Positions 26,237 to 34,658 of a stretch of DNA of 64,000 nt are shown piece after piece; the first letter of the stretch is position 1; the number at the start of each line of letters is the position of its first letter. The notes beneath the pieces were generated by a model. That model did not search any database and had not been told where the DNA came from. It saw only the letters and a list, made by a program, of their open reading frames with translations. The stretch is from CAYZPB01 sp964480445. Its GTDB lineage: Bacteria > Bacillota > Bacilli > Tepidibacillales > Tepidibacillaceae. The position numbers and the translations under genes are program-made. The stretch spans positions 1 to 64,000 of the forward strand of contig CAYZPB010000001.1 of NCBI GenBank assembly GCA_964480445.1, written 5' to 3'.

Positions 26237-29023
26237 ATGAAAAGATTCTGTATTCTTGATGTAATAACCACTAGTAATAGGGCGAAAGAGAAGGACACCT
26301 TCCAAATTGCTACAGTACTGTTAGAAGATTCTATCAAAAAAACATCAAATTTAATCACTCTACCAGCCTCAGCTGAAGAAATGTTTGAGCTATTAGCACT
26401 ACTAGAAAATGCTTTTATTGTTGCTCATAATGCTAGTTACAATTTAGATCTTATTAATCAAGTCTTAATTGAAGCTGGGTATAGTGAAATAACTAATGAT
26501 GTGCTGGATTCTAAAATAATGGCAAAAATCTTACTTCCAACTCAGCAAAGCTATAAACTTGAGTGCCTAGCAGAGGAACTAAAAATTCAATCTACCAACG
26601 AGCAGACTAGGCTAGAAAATGCTCAGTCAACTGCTGATTTATTAATTAAAATGATTCAGATTCTAGAAAACAAACCATTAACTTATTTACAACAATTGCA
26701 AAAACTACTTAGTGTAAATGATTCTGGCTTATCCAAGTTAGTGAATCATCTTCTTAATCAAGCAATTATGGGGAATAAAGCTCAACTAATGCCGGAGAAA
26801 TACATATATAATTTTTTCGCACTTAAAAATCTTGACAATCTGCACACGAACGAAAAAGCTGATAATAACCAAGAATTAGATTTTGACACTTTATTTGCTG
26901 AAAATGGATACTTAGCGAGCTCGTTTCCTCAGTACGAATACCGTGAGGGACAAGAAGAGATGGCTGCTGAAATTAGAGCAGCCTTTTATGAGAACCGACA
27001 CCTTATGGTAGAAGCTGGGACGGGAACTGGAAAAACTTTAGCCTATCTTTTACCCGCTATCTATTGGGCATTAGAGGAAGCAGAACAGGTGGTAATATCG
27101 ACTCATACGATAAATTTACAAGAACAGTTATACAAAAAAGATATCCCGCTCTTAAGAGATTCTATGAGCTTATCTTTTAATGCTGCAATTTTAAAAGGAA
27201 GAAACAATTATATTTGTTTGCGAAAATATGCTGCTAAATATCATGAAGCCATCAGCGAAGCTAAAAGCAATGAATATTTAATTATAGAGACACCATACTC
27301 AACAATACCTGAAGAGACAATTGAACTGGCAAGATTGCTGACTTGGATATCAGAGACGGAAACCGGTGATATTGAAGAGCTAAACCAATCAATAGCGGGT
27401 AGATATTTATGGAACGAGATAAGAAGTGAGAGTGAAAGCTGTTTAAATCGTAAGTGCTCCTGGTTCAAAAATTGTTACTATCATCAGGCTAAAAAAAGGG
27501 CGCAGAATGCAGATATCATTATTACGAACCATGCTCTTCTGATAACTAGTCTAAAAAATGAGCAACCAATTTTACCCAATTTTAGAAAACTGATTATTGA
27601 TGAAGCGCATCAGTTAGAGAACGTTGCAATTAATCATCTTGGCTACGAGATCAGCAAATTACAAATCCACTATATTTTAAATAAGCTACATCAAAATGAT
27701 AGTAATGGATTATTAGCTAGACTTCGCCAGGCAGTAGTAAGTGAGAATGTAACTGATAAAGATCAAATTATTGCAGATATAAATCAAATAGCAAATGATT
27801 TGTTTCCAAAAACTATGAAAGAGAATGATCAGTATTTCGCACTGCTTGAAAATTATATTAATTTATATGTCAAGGGGTGCGAAAATAGCCGGCAAGTATT
27901 AAGGATGAAAGAGAGAAACTATGAAAGCAAGGAGTGGGCTAGCATCAAACTTGCAGCGGAAAACCTTCTGCTGCAATTAAATGAGCTAAAAAACTCATTA
28001 AAAGATGTACATAATGCAATATTCGATCAAATTCACGAGGATAACATTCTAGTTGATTACGAAGGCAAACTGATGTCTTTGCGGCAAATAGCAATCAATA
28101 TTGCTGACTGGAATGAATATAAAACAAATAATAATGTATATTGGATTGAAAGTAGACAGAAGGGTAAGAGAAAAATTCCAATTCTATTTGCCGTACCAAT
28201 TGATGTTGGCAAATATTTGCAGGAATCTTTAATCAAGAATTTAGATAGTGTGATTATGACTTCAGCAACATTGGCAGTCCTGGACTCTTTTGAACTTATT
28301 AGCACTGACTTTGGTTTTGAAGCAAACGCAGAAGAATTGACGACAATTATCCAACCCTCACCATTTAATTACAAAAGTCAGGTACGAGTTTATGTACCAG
28401 ACGATGTTCCTGCAATTAAAAATGTATCTGTTGACACTTATGTCGAATATATTTCAAAGCATATAGCGGATGTCGCTCTTTTGTTGGAGGGAAGGACACT
28501 TGTTCTCTTCACATCACACTCAATGCTACAAAAATCACATCGGTTTTTAGTAAATTATTTAAAGAATGAAGAGATAACGGTTCTTGGGCAAAATATTGAT
28601 AGTACTAGCCGGTCTCGACTAACAGAGACTTTTTTAGAGAATAACAATACAATTCTTCTTGGAACAAGTAGTTTCTGGGAGGGAGTGGATATTCCAGGCG
28701 AAAGCCTAAGTGCATTATGCATTGTCAGACTGCCCTTTACGCCACCGACTGAGCCTTTACAGGAAGCAAGAGAAGAGCGCCTTAAAGCTGCGGGGAAAAA
28801 CTCTTTTACCAATCTTTCTTTGCCGCGGGCAATAATTAGATTTAAACAAGGTTTTGGTAGATTGATACGTACACACCAGGATCGGGGAGTGGTCATTGTT
28901 TTTGATAATCGGATAATAACAGCCTGGTACGGTAAAGCCTTTATTCAATCTTTACCGGAAATTGAAGTAGAGTACATGTCTTCTCAGAATATACTAAGAG
29001 ATATAGAGAGTTGGTTTTTCTAA
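26237..29023 (+). CDS. dinG: DinG-family helicase with degenerate N-terminal exonuclease domain
   Basis: A 928-residue XPD-like 5'-3' DNA helicase. Walker A EAGTGTGKT, the IIDEAH box and the C-terminal GFGRLIR are intact. Four cysteines (C327, C402, C407, C413) sit where Fe-S helicases bind their cluster. The first ~145 residues align to the DnaQ-like domain of Bacillota DinG, but catalytic positions are lost: DVITTS for DxETTG, HNASYN for HNxxFD, and no H...D pair in the third motif. ATG 26237 follows TAGGAGAG; an in-frame ATG at 26204 has no such site. A strong terminator follows. Confidence 0.93.
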   Translation: MKRFCILDVITTSNRAKEKDTFQIATVLLEDSIKKTSNLITLPASAEEMFELLALLENAFIVAHNASYNLDLINQVLIEAGYSEITNDVLDSKIMAKILLPTQQSYKLECLAEELKIQSTNEQTRLENAQSTADLLIKMIQILENKPLTYLQQLQKLLSVNDSGLSKLVNHLLNQAIMGNKAQLMPEKYIYNFFALKNLDNLHTNEKADNNQELDFDTLFAENGYLASSFPQYEYREGQEEMAAEIRAAFYENRHLMVEAGTGTGKTLAYLLPAIYWALEEAEQVVISTHTINLQEQLYKKDIPLLRDSMSLSFNAAILKGRNNYICLRKYAAKYHEAISEAKSNEYLIIETPYSTIPEETIELARLLTWISETETGDIEELNQSIAGRYLWNEIRSESESCLNRKCSWFKNCYYHQAKKRAQNADIIITNHALLITSLKNEQPILPNFRKLIIDEAHQLENVAINHLGYEISKLQIHYILNKLHQNDSNGLLARLRQAVVSENVTDKDQIIADINQIANDLFPKTMKENDQYFALLENYINLYVKGCENSRQVLRMKERNYESKEWASIKLAAENLLLQLNELKNSLKDVHNAIFDQIHEDNILVDYEGKLMSLRQIAINIADWNEYKTNNNVYWIESRQKGKRKIPILFAVPIDVGKYLQESLIKNLDSVIMTSATLAVLDSFELISTDFGFEANAEELTTIIQPSPFNYKSQVRVYVPDDVPAIKNVSVDTYVEYISKHIADVALLLEGRTLVLFTSHSMLQKSHRFLVNYLKNEEITVLGQNIDSTSRSRLTETFLENNNTILLGTSSFWEGVDIPGESLSALCIVRLPFTPPTEPLQEAREERLKAAGKNSFTNLSLPRAIIRFKQGFGRLIRTHQDRGVVIVFDNRIITAWYGKAFIQSLPEIEVEYMSSQNILRDIESWFF

Positions 29024-29052
29024 AAAGTTTAAACACAAGTGTTTAAACTTTT
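29023..29052. terminator. Bidirectional terminator between dinG and the ABC permease
   Basis: A perfect 14-bp inverted repeat (AAAAGTTTAAACAC / GTGTTTAAACTTTT) with A and T tracts at its ends. It begins at the dinG stop and ends at the stop of the convergent permease gene, so it can end transcription from both sides. Confidence 0.85.
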
Positions 29053-30283
29053 ATTTAAATTGCAAGGCTCTTCTAATATCTTTTAGCGAGGTCCCCTTAC
29101 CATAGAGCAACACGCCACCCTTATAAACCCTCGCTGCAAAAACACTGCTAGCAATTATGCTAACAACCATTATTGCAACCGATATGATAATTTCGATTAC
29201 ATGTGGGTCAGTCATCCCGATACGCAAGAACATAACCATCGGTGTGAAAAATGGTATATATGATAGTACCTTAATTACTGTGGAATCAGGACTGGTCAGT
29301 CCAAACATAGCGATTATAAAAGCTGCAATTAAGATAAAGTTTAAGACTCCGATTGTCTGCTGTAAGTCTTCAATCCTGCTTACCAAGGATCCTAACATTG
29401 CTGCAAAGGTTGCATAGAACAAATTGCCAAGAATATAAAATAATACAGCATAAAAGAACACATGAGTCGGCAATTCTGAAAAATCGATAGTGAAAGAGTC
29501 AATCGCAAAGACTCCACTGCTAGCTCGTAAAGAAAAGAAGCCAATGATTAGCATAAGTGCAATTTGAAAGACCCCTAACAATAAAATTCCGAGTATTTTC
29601 CCAAACATTTGTTTTACTGGATTGACACTTGAGATAAGGATCTCCATCACTCTTGAACTTTTTTCTTTGGCAACTTCCATTGCTATCATATTTCCATACA
29701 TTACTACTCCAAAATAAATAGCAATTAAAAGAATATAAACAATAACATACGACATTGCAATCTCCGCTTCGCTTTTAGCACCTTCACTTAAAGAGGTTTT
29801 AGTCAGCTGTACAGGAGCAAACAAATTAGCTATTTCCGTAGGAGTTAAATCTAATTTTTCGGCACTTTTTTGAAATTGAATAGTAGATAATGCCTGTTCG
29901 AGATAAGAAATCAGTTCCACATTTAAAATATTCTCAGCCTTATACTCGGCAACAATTAGCTCGTTTGCAGTTAAATCTATCAAAATATAACTATTAATAT
30001 TCTCTGTCTCGTAAGCAGCACGCGCAGCTTCTTCATTAGGAAAACTTTCTAAAACAATGTCTTTGTAAATACTCATTTCATCTTTAATCTGTTCATATAC
30101 CAGATGAGTTTCATCTACAACTCCAACAGTCTGTATATCTTCACCTACAAAAGTAGCTAGTATTGCTGGTAGATTCAAGACAAGAATTAATAAAAGCATT
30201 GTGACAATGGTAGTAACGATAAATGATTTTTTTCTTAAGTTTGTGAGAAAGGTATGCTTCAGTATAATGAACAATCTATTCAT
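29051..30283 (-). CDS. ABC-2 type transporter permease (NatB-like)
   Basis: A 410-residue permease of the ABC-2/NatB type. One N-terminal helix (about 22-42) is followed by an extracytoplasmic domain (about 45-175), then five or more helices from about 178 to 390, including YVIVYILLIAIYFGVVMYG and the segment AKEKSSRVMEILISSV common to NatB proteins. It pairs with the ATPase encoded upstream; such pairs export sodium or toxic compounds in relatives, but the substrate here is unknown. ATG 30283 is preferred over GTG 30292 because GGTAGGTG is then well spaced. It overlaps the ATPase gene by 8 bases. Confidence 0.86.
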   Translation of the reverse strand: MNRLFIILKHTFLTNLRKKSFIVTTIVTMLLLILVLNLPAILATFVGEDIQTVGVVDETHLVYEQIKDEMSIYKDIVLESFPNEEAARAAYETENINSYILIDLTANELIVAEYKAENILNVELISYLEQALSTIQFQKSAEKLDLTPTEIANLFAPVQLTKTSLSEGAKSEAEIAMSYVIVYILLIAIYFGVVMYGNMIAMEVAKEKSSRVMEILISSVNPVKQMFGKILGILLLGVFQIALMLIIGFFSLRASSGVFAIDSFTIDFSELPTHVFFYAVLFYILGNLFYATFAAMLGSLVSRIEDLQQTIGVLNFILIAAFIIAMFGLTSPDSTVIKVLSYIPFFTPMVMFLRIGMTDPHVIEIIISVAIMVVSIIASSVFAARVYKGGVLLYGKGTSLKDIRRALQFK

Positions 30284-31175
30284 ATTGAACACCTACCTTT
30301 TCGATAAAGATGTCATTTAATGATGGTTCCTCTAACGAGAAAAGTGTAATCTCTCCTCGAGCGACTAACTCTTGTAAAATTTTCTGAGAAAAAGCTTCAT
30401 TCTGCAACTTAACTATAAATCTATCCGCCTTTTTGATAATGCCTGTAACTTCAGCCATATCATTTAAAAAATCAAGATTAATTTCAGTTTTAATATGAAT
30501 ATTTTTGCTCGCTGATTCTCTTTTTATCTGTTTTAAATTACCTTCAAGTATTGCCTCACCATTGTCTAACAGACAAAGATTTTCACATAATTCTTCAACA
30601 TGGTCCAAACGGTGACTGGAAAATAAAATCGTCGTTCCTTCTTCGGCTAAGTATTTTACTGCATCTTTCAACAGTTCAACGTTTACGGGATCAAGCCCAC
30701 TGAAGGGCTCATCAAGTAGTAGCAGTTCAGGTGAATGCTGTACAGCTGAGATAAACTGAATTTTCTGCTGATTACCCTTAGATAATTCCTGTAAACGACG
30801 ATTACTATAATCCGATATATGAAAGCGCTCTAACCAATAATCAATCTGCGAATTCGCAGCTGTTTTATTCATTCCCCGCAATTCTGCAAAGTAAATTAAC
30901 TGTTGACGAACGGGTAATTCAGCATACAAACCCCGTTCTTCTGGCAAATAGCCCACTAAATCACTATTTGTATAATCGATTCGTTCACCATTCCAGGTAA
31001 TTGAGCCTTTAGTAGGTGCTAATATACCGAGGATTAAACGAAACATGGTTGTTTTTCCTGCGCCATTCGCACCGAGAAAACCATAAATCTGATTTTTGGC
31101 AATTTCTAAAGATAAGTTTTTAATTGCTATGTTATTGCCAAAGCTTTTTGTAATGTTTTCTATTAATAAACTCAT
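30276..31175 (-). CDS. ABC transporter ATP-binding protein (NatA-like)
   Basis: A 299-residue ATPase subunit. It has Walker A GANGAGKTT (near 37-45), signature LSKGNQQK (near 133; the NatA-type SKGN instead of SGGQ), Walker B LLLLDEPFSGLD, and the switch histidine in LFSSHRLDHVEEL. A C-terminal extension of about 90 residues (KRESASKNIHIKTEINLDFL onward) is typical of this subfamily. The start ATG at 31175 follows AAGGACG with a 10-base gap; GTG 31184 is too close to it. It is the first gene of a two-gene minus-strand operon with the permease. Confidence 0.9.
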   Translation of the reverse strand: MSLLIENITKSFGNNIAIKNLSLEIAKNQIYGFLGANGAGKTTMFRLILGILAPTKGSITWNGERIDYTNSDLVGYLPEERGLYAELPVRQQLIYFAELRGMNKTAANSQIDYWLERFHISDYSNRRLQELSKGNQQKIQFISAVQHSPELLLLDEPFSGLDPVNVELLKDAVKYLAEEGTTILFSSHRLDHVEELCENLCLLDNGEAILEGNLKQIKRESASKNIHIKTEINLDFLNDMAEVTGIIKKADRFIVKLQNEAFSQKILQELVARGEITLFSLEEPSLNDIFIEKVGVQYE

Positions 31176-31283
31176 AATAAACACGTCCTTAAAGTTATGT
31201 TACAATATCAAGTATAAATCATTTAGACTATTATAGTCACAATAATTATAAATCGTATATAAATTTAATAAGGAGTCTGAACT

Positions 31284-32579
31284 ATGCGTACAAAAATTGT
31301 TAATGCCCAGGTCATGACCTTTAACGCTGAAAACTTAATTCTAAAAGCGGGTTCTGTAATCTTTGAAAATGGCATAATCACTGAAGTTAACCCTGACAGT
31401 ACGAGTGAAACGATCTGTGAGCGAACTATTGATGCCAAGGATAAAGTTTTGCTGCCAGGACTAATTAATACACATACTCACTCACCGATGACCTTGCTAC
31501 GGGGATATGCTGATGATTTAGGTCTGGAAGAATGGCTTAGCAAGGTTTTGCCGATCGAAACAAGGTTTTCTCAAGCAGACATTGCTTTGGGCAGTGATTT
31601 GGCTATAATTGAAATGTTGCAAAATGGTATAACTACTTTTTCTGACCTTTATATACAAATCGAAACAATCGCCAAGCGTGTAAAAAATAGTGGAATCCGT
31701 GCTGTTTTAGCACGCAGTATAATTGAAGATCAAACCGATCCAAATATAAGCATGCAAAAACTGGCTGAGGCCGCAGATAATGTGCTCCAACTCCAAGGTA
31801 GTGCAGATGGGCGGATTACGATGACGATGGCACCACATTCTATCTATACCTGCTCCACGGATTATCTGATTAAAATCCTTGATGAGGCCAAGCGATTAAG
31901 AGTACCTTTGCAAATTCATTTAGCGGAATCTGCGACAGAATATGCTTACGCCATAGAAAACTTTGGTCTTAGTCCTGTCAAGTACTTGAATGAGCTTGGA
32001 TATTTTGACCATGATATTCTGATTGCACATGCCCTCTATGTTGATGAAGAGGATATTGATATATTAGCAGAAAAAGGGGTTAAAATATCTCATAATCCGA
32101 CGAGTAATTTAAAGCTTGGCAATGGGATCGCACCAGTTGCTAGCTATCTGGATAAAGGTATAGTTGTTGCTTTAGGCACAGATGGCGCTGCAAGCAATAA
32201 CAGTTTAAATATTTTGGCCGAAATCAAGTTAGCAGCTCTACTGCAAAAGGGTTTAAACCAAAAACCAACATTGGTGAATGCGAAAGAGGCATTACGAATG
32301 GGTACAATAAAGGGTGCAGAGGCACTTTTTTTAGATAAAGAACTTGGTTCAATTGAGGTTGGTAAAAAAGCAGATTTAATTTTGTTAGATTTAGAAAGTC
32401 CTAACACAATACCTAATTATAATTTATTTACAAATATTGTATATTCGGCATCTGGTTCTCAAGTCACTGATGTCTTTATCGATGGTCAACATATTATGAA
32501 AAATAGAGAAATATTGACGGTTGATGTCGAAAAAACTTTATATATGGTAACAAAAACTCGAAAAAAACTGTATAATTAG
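31284..32579 (+). CDS. mtaD: 5-methylthioadenosine/S-adenosylhomocysteine deaminase
   Basis: A 431-residue amidohydrolase of the MtaD family. Metal-binding residues are seen in NTHTHSPM (two histidines), APHSIYTCS, QIHLAES and GTDGAASNN (catalytic aspartate). LLRGYADDLGLEEWL is typical for the MtaD/TrzA group. It deaminates methylthioadenosine and S-adenosylhomocysteine, recycling by-products of SAM use; related deaminases accept other purines. ATG follows AATAAGGAGT. It is divergent from the NatA-like gene, with its own 108-bp upstream region. The link with the metF-metH module is metabolic rather than operonic. Confidence 0.88.
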   Translation: MRTKIVNAQVMTFNAENLILKAGSVIFENGIITEVNPDSTSETICERTIDAKDKVLLPGLINTHTHSPMTLLRGYADDLGLEEWLSKVLPIETRFSQADIALGSDLAIIEMLQNGITTFSDLYIQIETIAKRVKNSGIRAVLARSIIEDQTDPNISMQKLAEAADNVLQLQGSADGRITMTMAPHSIYTCSTDYLIKILDEAKRLRVPLQIHLAESATEYAYAIENFGLSPVKYLNELGYFDHDILIAHALYVDEEDIDILAEKGVKISHNPTSNLKLGNGIAPVASYLDKGIVVALGTDGAASNNSLNILAEIKLAALLQKGLNQKPTLVNAKEALRMGTIKGAEALFLDKELGSIEVGKKADLILLDLESPNTIPNYNLFTNIVYSASGSQVTDVFIDGQHIMKNREILTVDVEKTLYMVTKTRKKLYN

Positions 32580-32720
32580 TAAAATTATATAATCGTTTAA
32601 GATGATTTAATGTTTGAGTTAGCATAAGATAGACAGAGAGAAGATTTATTGATTTTCAGTATTTATCTTAGCAAAGATTAAAAATTACTGGCAATCATAA
32701 TTATATAAGGGGGAATATAA

Positions 32721-33899
32721 TTGCATTTGTCAAAACGTGCTTTAAAAATTGAACCGTCACCAACATTGGCAATCAATGCAAAAGCAAAGGAATTAAAGAG
32801 TCAAGGAGTGAATGTAATTAGTTTAAGTGCCGGTGAGCCGGATTTTAATACAGCAGATAATATTATTGAGGCTGCGTATCAAGCAATGCTATCTGGACAG
32901 ACTAAATACACTGCGGCAAGTGGGATTTCTGAATTGAAGAAAGCGGTTGTAAAGAAATATATAGATGATAATGGGCTAAGGTATACTGAGCAACAGGTGA
33001 TTATAACAAATGGTGCTAAGCATGCGCTTTATAACTACTTTCAGGCCGTTTGCAATCCCTATGATGAGGTTCTTATACCAACACCATATTGGGTCAGCTA
33101 CCCGCAAATGGTTAAACTAGCTGGTGCTACGCCAGTTTTTGTTAAAGGTAAAGAACAAACTCAATATAAAATTACCCCAGAACAATTAGAAGAAAGCATT
33201 ACGGACAAAACGAAGGTTTTGATTCTTAATTCTCCCTGTAATCCGACAGGTGCGATTTACGATCGTGATGAATTGGCTGGACTAGCTAAAGTATGCAAGA
33301 AATACAATATACTAATTATCTCAGATGAAATTTATGAAAAACTAATTTATAATGACGAGAAGCATGTGAGTATTGCTAGTTTGAATGATGATGCTTACCA
33401 GCGTACGACTGTTGTAAATGGCTTATCGAAGCCTTACGCAATGACTGGCTGGAGAATTGGCTACGCTGCTGGTGATAAAAAGATCATTAAAGCAATGTCG
33501 GATATTTCTAGTCATAGCACCTCTAATCCAGTTACTTTTGCACAGTATGGGGCAATTGAGGCGATGACTGGGTCGCAGGTTGAACTTGAAAAAATGAAAA
33601 AGGAATTCTCGGCAAGAAGAGATTATGTTATGGGAAGATTAGCAGAGATACCTGCAATAAAGCCGATAAATCCTGCAGGTGCCTTCTATGTGTTTATTGA
33701 TATTTCAGATTTAATCAAGGAGAAATATCAGAACGCTGATGAATTTTCTGAAAAGCTTCTAGAAGAGGAACTTGTGGCAGTCGTACCTGGCTCTGCCTTC
33801 GGCGCAGATAATTTTATTAGAATCTCGTATGCAACCTCGCTAGAACAGTTAGAAGTTGGTTTAAATCGTATTGAAAGCTTCATTCAGCGAATTATCTAA
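32721..33899 (+). CDS. aspB: Pyridoxal phosphate-dependent aspartate aminotransferase
   Basis: A 392-residue class I aminotransferase of the AspB/AspC gamma type. Visible features are SAGEPDFNT (near 35), the PLP contact NGAKHALYN (near 97), NSPCNPTGA, SDEIYEKLIY and the PLP-lysine in VNGLSKPYAMTGWRIGY (near 228-244). It interconverts aspartate and oxaloacetate. Translation begins at TTG 32721 seven bases after AAGGGGG; the family's usual KRALKI N-terminus starts right there. In B. subtilis aspB lies near dinG and dnaD, the same group as here. Confidence 0.93.
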   Translation: MHLSKRALKIEPSPTLAINAKAKELKSQGVNVISLSAGEPDFNTADNIIEAAYQAMLSGQTKYTAASGISELKKAVVKKYIDDNGLRYTEQQVIITNGAKHALYNYFQAVCNPYDEVLIPTPYWVSYPQMVKLAGATPVFVKGKEQTQYKITPEQLEESITDKTKVLILNSPCNPTGAIYDRDELAGLAKVCKKYNILIISDEIYEKLIYNDEKHVSIASLNDDAYQRTTVVNGLSKPYAMTGWRIGYAAGDKKIIKAMSDISSHSTSNPVTFAQYGAIEAMTGSQVELEKMKKEFSARRDYVMGRLAEIPAIKPINPAGAFYVFIDISDLIKEKYQNADEFSEKLLEEELVAVVPGSAFGADNFIRISYATSLEQLEVGLNRIESFIQRII

Positions 33900-33932
33900 G
33901 AACCTACTTAACTACACGATTTGGAGGAAATT

Positions 33933-34658
33933 ATGTCTAATAAGAACCAACTAATTATTGAGCATATAAAAGCAGGGACAACTTGTGTCCCTAATTTACT
34001 TTTAGATAATTATAAGAAAATAGGGATTGATGAGACAGAGCTTGTTTTATTGATTCATCTTTTGTATTTTCAGAGTAGGGACAATTATTTTCCTAGCACT
34101 GTTTTGTTAGAAGAAAAGATGTCATCATCTAGCGATAAAATAATGGAGACCTTACAAGGACTTCTGCACCGGGGCTTTTTGTTAATAGAGGACGGACTAG
34201 ACGAGAAATCTGGTTTGATTTATGAAAGATATAATTTAGAACCAATTTTTATTAGACTCTTTGCTCATTTAGAACAAGAAGCAGATAAACGAACCATTAG
34301 CGTAAGGCAAGAAGATAAGGAAAAAGAAATTACTAACATTTTCAAGTCTTTTGAACAAGAATTTGGCAGAGCTTTATCACCAATTGAGATTGAGTTAATT
34401 TCTACTTGGCTTGATAAAGATCGTCATGGTCCAGAAATCATTCTCTATGCTCTGAAGGAAGCAGTTTTTTCTAACAAGCTCAGTTTTCGCTATGTTGATA
34501 GCATTCTTCTTGATTGGCAACAAAAAGGAATCAAAAACCTAGAACAGGTTAGAGAACACGTTAAGAAATTTAGAAATGCCAAAGCTAGCAGTGGCTCCGG
34601 TAAGTTTGCAACTAATCCTGATTTCGAACCATATAATTGGCTAGAGGAGAGAAAGTAA
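33933..34658 (+). CDS. dnaD: DNA replication initiation/primosome protein DnaD
   Basis: A 241-residue DnaD. Residues about 1-110 form the N-terminal winged-helix oligomerisation domain (GIDETELVLLIHLLYFQ). Residues about 130-205 form the C-terminal DnaD/DnaB-like domain with FEQEFGRALSPIEIELISTW and the YVDSILLDWQQKGI element (YxxxI type) that binds ssDNA and DnaA. It helps load the helicase at the origin and at restart forks, the latter with PriA, also in this window. GGAGGAAATT precedes ATG 33933. Its TAA shares one base with the smc ATG. Confidence 0.92.
   Translation: MSNKNQLIIEHIKAGTTCVPNLLLDNYKKIGIDETELVLLIHLLYFQSRDNYFPSTVLLEEKMSSSSDKIMETLQGLLHRGFLLIEDGLDEKSGLIYERYNLEPIFIRLFAHLEQEADKRTISVRQEDKEKEITNIFKSFEQEFGRALSPIEIELISTWLDKDRHGPEIILYALKEAVFSNKLSFRYVDSILLDWQQKGIKNLEQVREHVKKFRNAKASSGSGKFATNPDFEPYNWLEERK

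Noticed and set aside
27241..28948. Several long minus-strand open frames inside dinG, with similar ones inside smc and priA
   Set aside because: They lie opposite strong conserved genes, lack ribosome binding sites and show no protein family features.
32571..32589. Hairpin TATAATT/AATTATA at the mtaD end
   Set aside because: All A-T pairs and no T tract; too weak to call a terminator.
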